In this document: piece after piece, positions 17,755 to 27,195 of the stretch
Numbering within the stretch: the stretch's first letter is position 1
Layout of the letters: every line of letters starts with the position of its first letter
Assembly: GCF_007833215.1 (NCBI RefSeq)
Contig: NZ_CP042239.1
Span: 3,284,001 to 3,348,000, forward strand
Direction: 5' to 3'
DNA from: Sphingomonas suaedae
GTDB taxonomy: Bacteria; Pseudomonadota; Alphaproteobacteria; Sphingomonadales; Sphingomonadaceae
Length of the DNA stretch: 64,000 nt
Position numbers and translations under genes: made by a program
Notes under the pieces: model-generated
What the model saw: the letters and a program-made list of their open reading frames with translations, nothing else
Told to the model about the DNA's origin: nothing
Database searches by the model: none

Positions 17755-19029
17755 ATGCTTGCAGCCCTCATCATGATTGCGGTCGCGGTCGCGCCACAGA
17801 GCGACGAGGCACCGCTCACTCTCGATCAGGCGATCACCGAGGCGCAGGCGAACGCGCCGATGGTCGCGGAGGCCGAAGCGGAGGGGGACGCCGCGGTTGC
17901 GCGCACACTCCAGGCGCGGGCGGCCGGTCTTCCGACCGCTACCGCGAGCGGATCGCTCGCGACCGGTCGCCTGGATCCGGGCGGGTTCTTTGGGCTGGGC
18001 GCCGCAGATGTGACGCCACGCGCCGCGCAGGTGAGTGTCGAGCAACCGCTCTTCACCGGCGGCCGGGTCGGCGCGGTCGTCGATCAGGCACGCGCCGGCG
18101 AGCGGGCCGCCGCATCGGGCCTCAACGCAGTGCGTGCCGGTCTGGCTGCCGATGTCGCCGATGCCTATGGCGGGCTAGTGGTCGCGGAGGAGCAGGAGCA
18201 TCTCTACGCGCAGCTCGTCACCGTGACCCAAGGTCTTCTGAACCACGCTCAGGATCGCTTCGACGTCGGCGATGCGCCGCGTACCGACGTTTCGCAGGCC
18301 AAAGCGCGGCTGGCCGAGGCGCGCGCGGGGCTGGCGCAGGCAAATGGCCAGGCGCTGGTCGCGCGCGCGCGGCTCGCGCGGCTGATCGGGCGGGTGCCGG
18401 GCACCCTCGCCCCGCTGCCGCCACCGCCGGATACGCCCGCGACGCTCGAAGATGCGCTGCTGACCGCCCATGCGAACAATCCCGCGATCGCCCGGGCCCA
18501 GGCGGCGCTCGATGGCGCACGTGCCGCCGAGCGCGGCGCTCGCGCCAACGGGATGCCGACCCTTGGTGCGTTCGCCGATGCGTCGAGCGTACGCGATCAG
18601 TTCTTCCCCGGCTATCGCGGCGATTCGGTCGCGGTGGGGGTCCGGCTGCGCTGGCAGTTCTTCGATGGCGGTCGCACGCGCGGCCGGGCTTCCGAAGCAG
18701 AGGCCGGGGTTCGCGCGGCGAGAGCACGCCTCGATCAGGCGCGCGCGGGAATCAACGAGGCCGTGACCGCCGCCTTTGCGACGCTCTCGACCGCCGCGCT
18801 CGTCGAGGTCGCAACCGCCGATCGGGCGTCGGCTGCGGTCGAGGCGGCTGCCAATATCTCCGACGAGGTCCGCGTCGGACAAAAGCCGCAGATCGACCTG
18901 CTCGACGCCGAGCGCGAGGCCCTGGCAGCGCGCACCGCAGCGCTGCAGGCGCGCGCGCTTCGTGTTGCTGCCGCCTATCGCCTTCGCGCCCTGATGGGCA
19001 ACGCTGGCACCAGGGAAGTTCAACCGTGA
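17755..19029 (+). CDS. TolC-family outer-membrane channel
   Basis: A 424-residue outer-membrane efflux protein with two repeated halves, each a long helical hairpin plus strands (LTLDQAITEAQANAP... and TLEDALLTAHANNPAIARAQAAL...). An N-terminal hydrophobic segment MLAALIMIAVAVAP could be a signal peptide. The start at 17755 follows the DUF2892 stop by 8 bases. It should complete a tripartite pump with the adaptor and RND genes on the other strand, although it is transcribed with the sulfide genes. Confidence 0.9.
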   Translation: MLAALIMIAVAVAPQSDEAPLTLDQAITEAQANAPMVAEAEAEGDAAVARTLQARAAGLPTATASGSLATGRLDPGGFFGLGAADVTPRAAQVSVEQPLFTGGRVGAVVDQARAGERAAASGLNAVRAGLAADVADAYGGLVVAEEQEHLYAQLVTVTQGLLNHAQDRFDVGDAPRTDVSQAKARLAEARAGLAQANGQALVARARLARLIGRVPGTLAPLPPPPDTPATLEDALLTAHANNPAIARAQAALDGARAAERGARANGMPTLGAFADASSVRDQFFPGYRGDSVAVGVRLRWQFFDGGRTRGRASEAEAGVRAARARLDQARAGINEAVTAAFATLSTAALVEVATADRASAAVEAAANISDEVRVGQKPQIDLLDAEREALAARTAALQARALRVAAAYRLRALMGNAGTREVQP

Positions 19030-19129
19030 CGCTCAAGGATCAGGGCTATGCACCTATCCAGGCGGATATGGTCATTTCCCCCGCGCGCACCGGTCGAGCG
19101 ATTCGTCGCCATTGAAACGAGAGGATATC

Positions 19130-19564
19130 ATGCCAATCAAGACGCTTGCTCCCGGTATCGGCGTGTCCGGCCAGGTCGATGCAGCCAGCATCGCGGCGGC
19201 GAAGGCCGCGGGCTTTCGCACGATCATCAACAATCGCCCCGACCGCGAGGAACCGGGCCAGCTTTCGAGCGCCGAGCTCGAGGCGCAGGCGCGTGCGGCG
19301 GGGTTCGACTATCGCCACATCCCGGTGGCGCCCGGGCAATATGACGATGCCGACATCGACCGGTTCTGCGACGCGATGGGCGGCTGCCAAGGCCCGGCGC
19401 TTGCCTTCTGCAAATCGGGGATGCGCGCGACGTCGCTCTGGGCGCTTTCGCAGGCGGGCAAGCTTCCGGTCGATGCGATCCTGCGCCAGGCCTCGGCGTG
19501 CGGCTATGATCTGGTGCCGCTGATCCCGCAGATCGAGGCGCGGGCGAAACGCGCGCGCGACTGA
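19130..19564 (+). CDS. DUF442 / TIGR01244-family sulfurtransferase or phosphatase-like protein
   Basis: A 144-residue protein of the DUF442 family. The active-site loop reads FCKSGMRATSLWA with Cys94 and Arg99, the C-x4-R pattern of this group. In the BigR regulon of plant-associated bacteria the same domain is fused to a persulfide dioxygenase in Blh. Here it stands alone. ATG at 19130 with GAGGAT before it is preferred to a TTG 18 bases upstream. The likely role is transfer or oxidation of sulfane sulfur, which fits its neighbours. Confidence 0.85.
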   Translation: MPIKTLAPGIGVSGQVDAASIAAAKAAGFRTIINNRPDREEPGQLSSAELEAQARAAGFDYRHIPVAPGQYDDADIDRFCDAMGGCQGPALAFCKSGMRATSLWALSQAGKLPVDAILRQASACGYDLVPLIPQIEARAKRARD

Positions 19565-19670
19565 GCGGCTCGAACCGTTTCGATATCTGCTCGGCGCCGT
19601 CTCGAGCGGGCGCATCGGGTTCACGTCTGCCCTGGCGGCGGCAGGAAGGCTATCGACGCCTCCATTCTGG

Positions 19671-20093
19671 CTATTCGACCAGGATCGTCTCGACTTCGTC
19701 GGCGGAGAGGAGCGGGATGCTCGCGGCGTATCCGGCAAGGCCGATGGTGACGAGCAGGGTCACCGCGATACCGACCATTCGACCCGGACCCCAGCCGTCC
19801 ATTCCGATCGGGTGCAGGATGCGCGCCAGGACGAACGCCCCGGCGACCGCCCACAACCAGCTTTCGGTGCCGATCGCCAGTTCGATCAGGCCGATCAGGA
19901 TCAGCACGATCGGCGCATATTCGGCGAAGTTGAGCTGCGCGCGCATCCGCGCGATCAGCCGGGCGTTGCCGCCATCGCCGATCGAGATTTTCTCCGCGCG
20001 GCGCACATTGCCGATTCGGACGGCGAGCCACACATTGATGAGTGCGCAGGCGGCGGTTGCGGCCAGGGTCACCGGCAGAATGATCGCGTCCAT
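19671..20093 (-). CDS. MAPEG family membrane protein
   Basis: A 140-residue protein with about four membrane helices and the MAPEG patterns RIGNVRRAEKISIGDGGN (about 26-43) and NFAEYAPIVLILIGL. Members include glutathione transferases and related membrane proteins; the substrate here is unknown. The ATG at 20093 is chosen over a start at 20150 that would add a hydrophilic stretch. It converges with the DUF442 gene and may deal with glutathione persulfides, which is speculation from position. Confidence 0.85.
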   Translation of the reverse strand: MDAIILPVTLAATAACALINVWLAVRIGNVRRAEKISIGDGGNARLIARMRAQLNFAEYAPIVLILIGLIELAIGTESWLWAVAGAFVLARILHPIGMDGWGPGRMVGIAVTLLVTIGLAGYAASIPLLSADEVETILVE

Positions 20094-20302
20094 TGAAATG
20101 AGTCCCCCTTGTGGAAGGGCATCGCTGCCACGCCGCGCGCCGCCTTGCAACTCGACGGAAATTCGCTATAGGCCCTCGCTCGCTTCGCGACTGGCCCAGG
20201 GCGGTCCGGCGAGTGCCGGACACCCCGGCGCTTGCCCGTTTGCCGCCGTGGTCGTATCGCGATCCAGGTTTTTAGACGACAGTTTCAAGAAGGTTTGCCG
20301 AA

Positions 20303-20482
20303 ATGGCCGTCCCCAAGAGAAAAGTTTCGCCGAGCCGCCGCGGGATGCGCCGGTCGCACGACGCGCTGAAGGTTCAGGCGTTTCAGGAATGCCCCAATTG
20401 CGGCGAACTCAAGCGCCCGCATGTGCTGTGCGGTGCGTGCGGCCATTATAACGGCCGCGAAATCGTCTCGGTCGAGGGCTGA
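20303..20482 (+). CDS. rpmF: 50S ribosomal protein L32
   Basis: A 59-residue ribosomal protein starting [22 protein letters not shown], with the four-cysteine zinc motif [17 protein letters not shown]. It precedes plsX by 41 bases, the classic rpmF-plsX-fabH order that links ribosome and phospholipid synthesis. The 200-base region upstream should hold the promoter. Confidence 0.97.
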   Translation: MAVPKRKVSPSRRGMRRSHDALKVQAFQECPNCGELKRPHVLCGACGHYNGREIVSVEG

Positions 20483-20523
20483 GCCCTAACAACCAGGGCC
20501 CAGACAATCGAGGACCGGCAGCC

Positions 20524-21555
20524 ATGACCTCCAGCGCGCGAATCGCCGTCGATGCGATGGGCGGCGACGAGGGGCTGGCGGTGATGCTCGCTGGAGTCGC
20601 ACGCGCGCGACGCCGGTATGATGGTATGCGATTCGTGCTGGTCGGCGATGAGGATGCGATTCGCGAAGGGCTGAAGAGCCATCCGAACCTCACCGCCGCG
20701 TCGGAAATCGTCCACGCGCCTGAAGTCGTCACCGCCGACGACAAGCCCAGCCAGGCGATTCGCCGCGCCAAGACGACGTCTATGGGTATCGCCATCGATC
20801 TGGTGAAGCGCGGCGAGGCTGCTGCTGCGGTGTCCTCGGGCAATACCGGCGCGCTGATGGCGATGGCGAAGCTGTCGCTGCGCACGATGCCGGGTATCGA
20901 CCGCCCGGCGCTCGCGGCGCGGATGCCGACGCTGGGCGCCAACGACGTGGTGATGCTCGATCTCGGCGCGAATACCGAGGTCGACAGCCGCAACCTGATC
21001 CAGTTCGCGGTGATGGGCGCCGCCTATGCGCGCACCGTGCTGGATCTGAAGGCGCCGCGCGTCGCGCTGCTCAACATCGGCACCGAAGAGCTCAAGGGCA
21101 CCGACATCATCCGCGAGGCCGCGCAGAAATTGCGCGCCGCGACGCACCTGCCGCTCGAATTCACCGGCTTCGTCGAAGGCAATGCGCTGTCGCGGGGCAA
21201 TGTCGATGTGGTCGTGTGCGACGGATTTGCTGGCAATATCGCGCTCAAGACGGTCGAAGGGACCGCGCGGTTCGTCGCCGACCTGCTGCGACGCGCCTTT
21301 TCGAGCTCGATCCGCTCGAAGATCGGTTTCCTGATTTCGCGCCCGGCGACCGAATTGCTGCGCCATCACCTCGACCCCAACAACCATAATGGCGCGGTAT
21401 TTCTCGGCCTCAACGGCATCGTCGTGAAGAGCCATGGCAGCGCCAACGAGATCGGGGTCGAAACCGCTATCGGCGTCGCGGCAAAGATGGTCCGCGACGA
21501 TCTCACCCGCCGCATCGCCGAGGATCTCGGCAATTTCGAGGCCCAGGCAGCATGA
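20524..21555 (+). CDS. plsX: Phosphate acyltransferase PlsX
   Basis: A 343-residue enzyme that makes acyl-phosphate from acyl-ACP for phospholipid synthesis. It starts [17 protein letters not shown] and has the family patterns [20 protein letters not shown] and [11 protein letters not shown], plus [21 protein letters not shown]. Length is normal. It overlaps fabH by four bases. Confidence 0.97.
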   Translation: MTSSARIAVDAMGGDEGLAVMLAGVARARRRYDGMRFVLVGDEDAIREGLKSHPNLTAASEIVHAPEVVTADDKPSQAIRRAKTTSMGIAIDLVKRGEAAAAVSSGNTGALMAMAKLSLRTMPGIDRPALAARMPTLGANDVVMLDLGANTEVDSRNLIQFAVMGAAYARTVLDLKAPRVALLNIGTEELKGTDIIREAAQKLRAATHLPLEFTGFVEGNALSRGNVDVVVCDGFAGNIALKTVEGTARFVADLLRRAFSSSIRSKIGFLISRPATELLRHHLDPNNHNGAVFLGLNGIVVKSHGSANEIGVETAIGVAAKMVRDDLTRRIAEDLGNFEAQAA

Positions 21556-22547
21556 GCGACATAGCGAGCGCGGCAACCACGCGGCGCGCGGTCATTACCG
21601 GAACCGGATCGGCGCTGCCCGTCCGGCGCGTCTCCAACGCGGAACTGGCCGAGCAGGTCGATACCTCGGACGAATGGATCGTCGAGCGGACCGGCATCCG
21701 CTTTCGCCATATCGCCGGACCCGACGAGACGACGTCGACGCTGGCGACCGATGCAGCCCGGGCGGCGCTCGCCGCAGCCGGGACCGATGCGAGGGACATC
21801 GACCTGATCGTGCTCGCGACGGCGACTCCCGACCAGACCTTTCCGGCCAGTGCCACCCGCGTCCAGGCGGCGCTGGGCATCGACGATTGCGTGGCGTTCG
21901 ACGTCGCCGCCGTCTGCTCGGGCTTCCTCTACGCGGTGCAGGTCGCTGAGAGCATGATCCGCGCCGGTTCGGCCAATCGCGCGCTGGTGATCGGCGCCGA
22001 GACGTTCAGCCGCATCCTCGACTGGGAGGATCGTGCGACCTGCGTCCTCTTCGGCGACGGCGCAGGGGCGATCGTGATGGAAGCGCGGGAGACCGCGACC
22101 CAGGACGGGCGCGGCGTGCTCGCAACCAAGCTCCATGCCGATGGCCGACACAACCAGCTTCTCTATGTCGATGGCGGCCCCTCAACCACCGGCACGGTCG
22201 GCAAGCTGCGGATGAAGGGCAAGGAAGTGTTCCGCCATGCGGTGGTCAATCTTGCCGCAGTCATGAACGAGGGGCTGGCGGCGGCGGGTCTCGGCCCGGA
22301 GGATGTCGATTGGGTCGTCCCGCATCAGGCGAACGCCCGAATTCTGGATGCTACCGCCCGCAAATTGGGGCTTGCGCCCGAGAAGGTGGTGGTGACGGTC
22401 GATCAGCACGCTAACACTTCGGCTGCATCGGTGCCGCTGGCGCTCGACACTGCGGTGCGTGACGGGCGGATCAAGCCGGGCGACCTGCTGGTACTGGAGG
22501 CGATGGGCGGCGGATTCACCTGGGGCGCCGCGATCGTGCGCTTCTGA
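21552..22547 (+). CDS. fabH: 3-oxoacyl-ACP synthase III
   Basis: A 331-residue beta-ketoacyl-ACP synthase that starts fatty-acid chains from acetyl-CoA and malonyl-ACP. The catalytic Cys122 is in [12 protein letters not shown]. The catalytic His is in [12 protein letters not shown], and the Asn in [11 protein letters not shown]. The [12 protein letters not shown] end is typical. The start overlaps plsX. Its N-terminus is extended by about ten residues ([10 protein letters not shown]) over many homologues. Confidence 0.97.
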   Translation: MSDIASAATTRRAVITGTGSALPVRRVSNAELAEQVDTSDEWIVERTGIRFRHIAGPDETTSTLATDAARAALAAAGTDARDIDLIVLATATPDQTFPASATRVQAALGIDDCVAFDVAAVCSGFLYAVQVAESMIRAGSANRALVIGAETFSRILDWEDRATCVLFGDGAGAIVMEARETATQDGRGVLATKLHADGRHNQLLYVDGGPSTTGTVGKLRMKGKEVFRHAVVNLAAVMNEGLAAAGLGPEDVDWVVPHQANARILDATARKLGLAPEKVVVTVDQHANTSAASVPLALDTAVRDGRIKPGDLLVLEAMGGGFTWGAAIVRF

Positions 22548-22605
22548 CCTGTATTTCTACGTATCGTAACGAAAGCGCAACGATGCTTGCGTCAAACCCT
22601 CAATG

Positions 22606-22618
22606 TGTTACGGTAACA
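22606..22618. promoter_or_regulatory. 13-base perfect palindrome upstream of ihfA
   Basis: TGTTACGGTAACA reads the same on both strands (TGTTAC, G, GTAACA) and lies 27 bases before the ihfA start, between fabH and ihfA. It could be an operator; the MerR-family product of the operon's second gene is one candidate ligand. No binding data can be read from the sequence. Confidence 0.35.
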
Positions 22619-22644
22619 GGCCGGGGTAGGAGGGTTTTTCCGCG

Positions 22645-22944
22645 ATGGCGACCGCCGCGACATTGACACGGGCCGATCTTGCCGATGCGCTGCATCGGGA
22701 CGTTGGCCTATCGCGCGCCGACGCTTCGCGTCTCGTCGAGCAGATTCTGGGCCATATGTGCGAGGCGCTTGCCCGGGGCGAAAATGTGAAGATTTCCGGC
22801 TTTGGCAGCTTCATCCTGCGCGACAAGGGCGAACGGATCGGCCGCAACCCCAAGACCGGCGTCGAGGTGCCGATTGCGCCGCGCCGCGTGCTCACCTTCC
22901 GCGCCAGCCAGATGTTGCGCGACCGGATCGTCGGCGGGGGATGA
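22645..22944 (+). CDS. ihfA: Integration host factor subunit alpha
   Basis: A 99-residue DNA-bending protein of the HU/IHF family. It has [22 protein letters not shown] at the start, the DNA-contact region [24 protein letters not shown] (from about 48), and [21 protein letters not shown]. This matches IhfA better than HU. Its position after fabH and before a MerR gene is the usual alphaproteobacterial order. Confidence 0.95.
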   Translation: MATAATLTRADLADALHRDVGLSRADASRLVEQILGHMCEALARGENVKISGFGSFILRDKGERIGRNPKTGVEVPIAPRRVLTFRASQMLRDRIVGGG

Positions 22945-22945
22945 C

Positions 22946-23275
22946 ATGGTCACCGGTCCCGAGAAGGGCCCCGAAGCCTTCCGGACGATCGGCGAACTTG
23001 CGCAGGAAATCGGGCGGCCCCAGCATATATTGAGATATTGGGAGACGCGCTTTCCGCAGTTACGCCCGCTGCAACGGGCGGGCGGGCGCCGCTATTATCG
23101 TCCCGACGATGTGGCGCTGGTGCGACGCATCGATGCGCTGCTCGGCAAGGAAGGCTATACGATCCGGGGCGTCCAGCGGCTGCTCGACTCCGAGCGCGGG
23201 GCGCGACGCACCCGTTCCGATGCCTTGAAGGCAGTGCGTGATCGCCTCCGCGCGGCGCTGGACGGGGACGGCTGA
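22946..23275 (+). CDS. MerR family transcriptional regulator
   Basis: A 109-residue protein with one MerR-type winged helix: [28 protein letters not shown] (about 12-39), then [35 protein letters not shown]. The tail is short and basic, with no metal-binding cysteines or ligand domain. The start ATG lies one base after the ihfA stop, so they are cotranslated. The ligand and targets are unknown. Confidence 0.9.
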   Translation: MVTGPEKGPEAFRTIGELAQEIGRPQHILRYWETRFPQLRPLQRAGGRRYYRPDDVALVRRIDALLGKEGYTIRGVQRLLDSERGARRTRSDALKAVRDRLRAALDGDG

Positions 23276-23282
23276 GCCGGGT

Positions 23283-23822
23283 TCAGCGGTCCGGCCCCAA
23301 TGCGGGGTCGAGGTCGCGGGGCCGTACGAACCGGACCAATGTGGCGTCACCCGCGCGAACCATGTCCCAGTCGTCGGTATCGAAGCGCATCTCGACCAGC
23401 GCGGCGGTGGGAAATTTCTCCTCCACCGAGTCGCGCAGGGCATCGCCCGAACGATCGGGGACCAGCGTCAGGGTAAGATCTTCCAGCCCCGGATTATGCC
23501 CGATCAGCAACGCACTGCCCGCGCCCGCCGGAAGTTCGTGAATGACGTCGAGCAGGCTCGATGCCGAGGCGAGGTAGATGCGCCGGTCCCATGCCGGGGC
23601 CAGTTCGCTGCCATAGCCGGTTTCCAGATGCTGGATCGTCTCGACGACGCGCACCGCGGGCGAGGCGAGGACATGGTCGAACTGCAGCCCTTCGCCGCGC
23701 ATATGCCGCCCCACGGTCGCGGCAGCCCGCTGGCCGCGCGCGTTGAGCGGTCGGTCGAAATCGCGTGCGACGGGATCGTCCCAGCTCGATTTGGCGTGGC
23801 GCAGCAACGTCAGCGTCTTCAT
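23283..23822 (-). CDS. sixA: SixA-type histidine phosphatase
   Basis: A 179-residue phosphohistidine phosphatase of the histidine-phosphatase superfamily. The catalytic histidine is in LLRHAKSSWDD (His9) and the second histidine in LLIGHNPGLEDL. Such enzymes remove phosphate from histidine-phosphorylated phosphotransfer proteins. It overlaps the helicase gene by four bases and converges with the MerR gene (8 bases between stops). Confidence 0.92.
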   Translation of the reverse strand: MKTLTLLRHAKSSWDDPVARDFDRPLNARGQRAAATVGRHMRGEGLQFDHVLASPAVRVVETIQHLETGYGSELAPAWDRRIYLASASSLLDVIHELPAGAGSALLIGHNPGLEDLTLTLVPDRSGDALRDSVEEKFPTAALVEMRFDTDDWDMVRAGDATLVRFVRPRDLDPALGPDR

Positions 23823-26539
23823 CGGCCCTCCGGATCGACATGTTCGGGCGCCTTCTGCCCCAGCGATGCGACGGAGGAAAGACGTCGCACGCGTTCTACC
23901 GCCTCATCGAGCGGGAGCCGGGCAACCGGCGTGTCGGGCGGGAAAGCGGAGAGCAGCCGCGAGGGCATGGCGGAGGACAGGAGGACAAACGCGCCGCTGT
24001 CGTCCGCGCGGCGGATCAGCCGCCCGAACGCCTGGGCCAAGCGCGCGCGGACGATCCGGTCGTCATAGGCGCTGCCCCCGTTTGCGAGCCTTCGCGCCGC
24101 GTGCAGCACGCTGGGCTTGGGCCAGGGCACCCCCTCCATCACCACCAGCCGCAGCGAATGGCCGGGTACGTCGACCCCGTCCCGCAGCGCATCGGTCCCG
24201 ATCAGCGAGGCGCGCGGATCGTCGCGAAAGATATCGACCAGCGTCCCGGTATCGATCGGATCGACATGCTGGGCATAGAGCGGCAGCCCTTCACGCGCGA
24301 GCCGATCGGCGATCCGGGCATGGACCGCGCGGAGCCGCCGGATCGCGGTGAACAGGCCGAGCGTGCCGCCCTGGGCGGCGACGATCAGCCGCGCATAGGC
24401 GGCAGCCAGCGCACCCATGTCGCCGCGCTTGATATCGGTGACGATCAGCACTTCCGACCGGCCCGCATAGTCGAAGGGCGATGGCGCCTCGAACCGCATC
24501 GGCGGGTGGAGCAGATGCTGGGCACCGCTGCGGCTCTCCGCCACCTCCCAGTCGCCCCCCGCGCGCAGCGTTGCCGAGGTAACGAGCGCGCCATGGGCGG
24601 GCTTGAGCACCGTTTCGGCAAAGGGCTTGGTCGGGTCGAGCCAGCGGCGATGCACGCCGATATCGATCTCGCGCCCCTCGATCCGCTCGACGGCGAGCCA
24701 GTCGACGAACTCCGCGCTTGCCGGGCCGCCGATCCGCGCGACCAGCGCCAGCCATGCGGCGACCGTTTCGGCGCGCCAGCCCAGCGAGGCGATGGCACCC
24801 TCGATCCGCGCGCGCGCCGCGCTGTCCATCCAGTCGGGCGCCTCGTCGAGCACGGCCTCCAGCCTGCGACCCAGCGCCATCAATGGGCGCAGCAGCTGTT
24901 CGAGCGCGGCCGCGGCACCGGCTATGGCGTCGATCAACGCCGCATCGGGCTCGACCAGTTCGGTTTCGATCCCGTAGCCGGCCTCGCCCGATCCGTCGGC
25001 GTCGCGCGCATAGACGAGGCCACGCACCGCGGCGAGCAGATGCTCGATCGGGCCGAACGGCTGCCCTTCGGCGACGCGCTGCAACCAGCCGTCGGATGGC
25101 AGCGCACGCGCCGCATCGACTGCCTCGGCGATCGCCTGCGCGCCCGCGTCGTCATAGCTCGCAACGTCGGACAGGCGCGCGGCGAGGCCGCGGCGGCGGC
25201 CGCGCGATCCGCTTTCCGGCCCGGTGACCCAGCGGCGGAGCTCAATCGTCTCCTGCCCCGACAGCGCCACGCCGAACATCGCGTCGGCGGCGTCGAACAG
25301 ATGATGGCCCTCGTCGAAGACGTAGCGGGTGGGGCGGGTGCCGGTTTCGCGTCCGCGTGCGGCATTGACCATCACCAGCGCATGGTTGGCGATCACGATG
25401 TCGGCCTCCGCGCTGGCCCGCGCGGCGCGCTCGATGAAGCATTTGCGGTAGTGTGGGCACCCGGCATAGACGCACTCGCCGCGCCGGTCGGTCAGCGCGG
25501 TCGATCCGTTGCGGCGGAACAGGGCGGGCAGCCAGCCGGGCAGGTCGCCGCCGATCATGTCGCCATCGGCGCTATAGGCGGCCCAGCGCGCCACCAGCTG
25601 CGCCAGCACCGCGGCGCGCCCGGCAAAGCCGCCCTGCAGCGCATCCTCCAGGTTGAGCAGGCAGAGGTAATTCTCCCGCCCCTTGCGCGTGACGATCCGC
25701 TTGCGGCGCTGCTCCGGGTCGGCGAACAGCCGCTCGCTTTCATGCCCCAGCTGGCGTTGCAGCGCCTTGGTGAAGGTCGAGATCCAGACCGCACCATCCG
25801 CCTGGCTCGCCCACAGCGATGCGGGGGTGAGATAGCCCAGCGTCTTGCCGATCCCCGTCCCCGCTTCGGCGAGGACGAGATTGGGTGAATCGCGCAGCGC
25901 GCGCGGTGCAAAGGCGCTCGCCGCGGCCTCGGCATAGCGGCGCTGCCCCTCGCGCTCCTCGGCCCCGGCTCCGGTCAGCGACGCGAGCTGCGCACGGACG
26001 TCCTCGGGATCGAGCGACACCGTGCGCGGCGCGGTGCGCGGCGCGGATTCGCTCCATTCGGGCAGGCGCGAAAACAGCCAGCGCTCGGCCTTTTCGGGGC
26101 GATTGAGCCGGTGCGAAAGCATCGGCGCCCAGCTCCAGCGCAGCCGCGCGAGCGACTGGGCGGCGTGCCAGGCGCCCTCGCGCTCGGGCCACTCCCCATC
26201 GGCGATGGCGAGCATGGCTTGCGCGGCGCTGCGCAGGAACGGGGCCACCTCGGCGTCGCTGGCGGGCTCGTCGATGCCGAGCGTCCGGGCAAGGCCGCGG
26301 GGGGTGGGCACCATGAAGCGCGCCGGGCGCAGGAAGGCGAAGAGTTCGAGCAGGTCGAGGCCCGACAGATCGGGATAGCCCAGCCGCTGCGCGGCGAGCG
26401 GGGCGTTGAGCAGGATGACCGGCGTGTCCGCCGCGATCCGCACCGCCTCGCCGCGCCCGATGCTGCGCGTACCGTCTTCGGTCGCGATCCAGATGCCGCC
26501 GTGACTGGCGTAGAGGGCCGGATAGGGGAGCGCGATCAC
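23819..26539 (-). CDS. DinG-type ATP-dependent DNA helicase
   Basis: A 906-residue superfamily 2 helicase with an iron-sulfur domain. Walker A is AEAGTGIGKT (225-234). Four cysteines for the [4Fe-4S] cluster are Cys293, 356, 361 and 367 (the last three in CVYAGCPHYRKC). The DEAH box reads DEGH (409-412). A 200-residue N-terminal region without a clear exonuclease motif precedes the helicase. It unwinds DNA in repair or R-loop clearance. It overlaps both neighbours by four bases in a tight operon. Confidence 0.9.
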   Translation of the reverse strand: MIALPYPALYASHGGIWIATEDGTRSIGRGEAVRIAADTPVILLNAPLAAQRLGYPDLSGLDLLELFAFLRPARFMVPTPRGLARTLGIDEPASDAEVAPFLRSAAQAMLAIADGEWPEREGAWHAAQSLARLRWSWAPMLSHRLNRPEKAERWLFSRLPEWSESAPRTAPRTVSLDPEDVRAQLASLTGAGAEEREGQRRYAEAAASAFAPRALRDSPNLVLAEAGTGIGKTLGYLTPASLWASQADGAVWISTFTKALQRQLGHESERLFADPEQRRKRIVTRKGRENYLCLLNLEDALQGGFAGRAAVLAQLVARWAAYSADGDMIGGDLPGWLPALFRRNGSTALTDRRGECVYAGCPHYRKCFIERAARASAEADIVIANHALVMVNAARGRETGTRPTRYVFDEGHHLFDAADAMFGVALSGQETIELRRWVTGPESGSRGRRRGLAARLSDVASYDDAGAQAIAEAVDAARALPSDGWLQRVAEGQPFGPIEHLLAAVRGLVYARDADGSGEAGYGIETELVEPDAALIDAIAGAAAALEQLLRPLMALGRRLEAVLDEAPDWMDSAARARIEGAIASLGWRAETVAAWLALVARIGGPASAEFVDWLAVERIEGREIDIGVHRRWLDPTKPFAETVLKPAHGALVTSATLRAGGDWEVAESRSGAQHLLHPPMRFEAPSPFDYAGRSEVLIVTDIKRGDMGALAAAYARLIVAAQGGTLGLFTAIRRLRAVHARIADRLAREGLPLYAQHVDPIDTGTLVDIFRDDPRASLIGTDALRDGVDVPGHSLRLVVMEGVPWPKPSVLHAARRLANGGSAYDDRIVRARLAQAFGRLIRRADDSGAFVLLSSAMPSRLLSAFPPDTPVARLPLDEAVERVRRLSSVASLGQKAPEHVDPEGR

Positions 26540-27195
26540 CGCGCGTTGTAGCGCAGTCGGCCGATGAAGCGCGACATGCTGAAGCGATGATCGGATCGTG
26601 CCGCCAGCTTCGCCTTGGCCTTTTCAAACGCCATGATGTTCTCGATCCGGCGCGCGAGGAAGGCGCGGCTGTCGGCCTGTCCCTCACTCTCGTCGTTCAG
26701 GAACGCCGCGATCGTGGCGGCATAGATGCCCGCGAGCATCGCGCGCTTGGTGTAATGATTGTAGTCGGTCGCGGTGTCGCCGGCCAGGCGCCACATCACG
26801 TCCGCCGAGCGCCAGCCGAGCCGGGTGGCGCGCGCGGCATTCTGCGGCATGGCCAGGATCGCGACCGCGCGGCGCAGCGCCTCGCGATCGGGGGCGAGGA
26901 TGTCGAGGCGGGTTTCGACCAGCGCGGTGATCTTCTCGCGGATCTTCATCGTCGCCAGCCGTTCGGGCGGCAGGCGGCGGGCCATTTCGCGGTCGATATG
27001 CGCGAACCACAGGTCGATCATCTCGATCGGCTTTGCCGGGATCGCCAGCCGGGCAATGTCGGGATCGGCGCCAATCGCGCGCGCTGCTGCTGCGACGGCG
27101 GCTGCGCTCCAGCCATCGAATGCGGCGTTGGGGGCGAGATGCGGGGCGAGTGCCTCGCGCAGTTCGTCAAGCGTCATGTCGGCAACATCGGTCAT
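26536..27195 (-). CDS. COQ9 family protein, ubiquinone biosynthesis
   Basis: A 219-residue helical protein with a COQ9 domain. The conserved stretch AGDTATDYNHYTKRAMLAGIYAATIAAFL is the lipid-binding signature of this family. COQ9 delivers prenylated quinone intermediates to the hydroxylating enzymes. It overlaps the flanking genes by four bases at each end. Confidence 0.92.
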   Translation of the reverse strand: MTDVADMTLDELREALAPHLAPNAAFDGWSAAAVAAAARAIGADPDIARLAIPAKPIEMIDLWFAHIDREMARRLPPERLATMKIREKITALVETRLDILAPDREALRRAVAILAMPQNAARATRLGWRSADVMWRLAGDTATDYNHYTKRAMLAGIYAATIAAFLNDESEGQADSRAFLARRIENIMAFEKAKAKLAARSDHRFSMSRFIGRLRYNAR

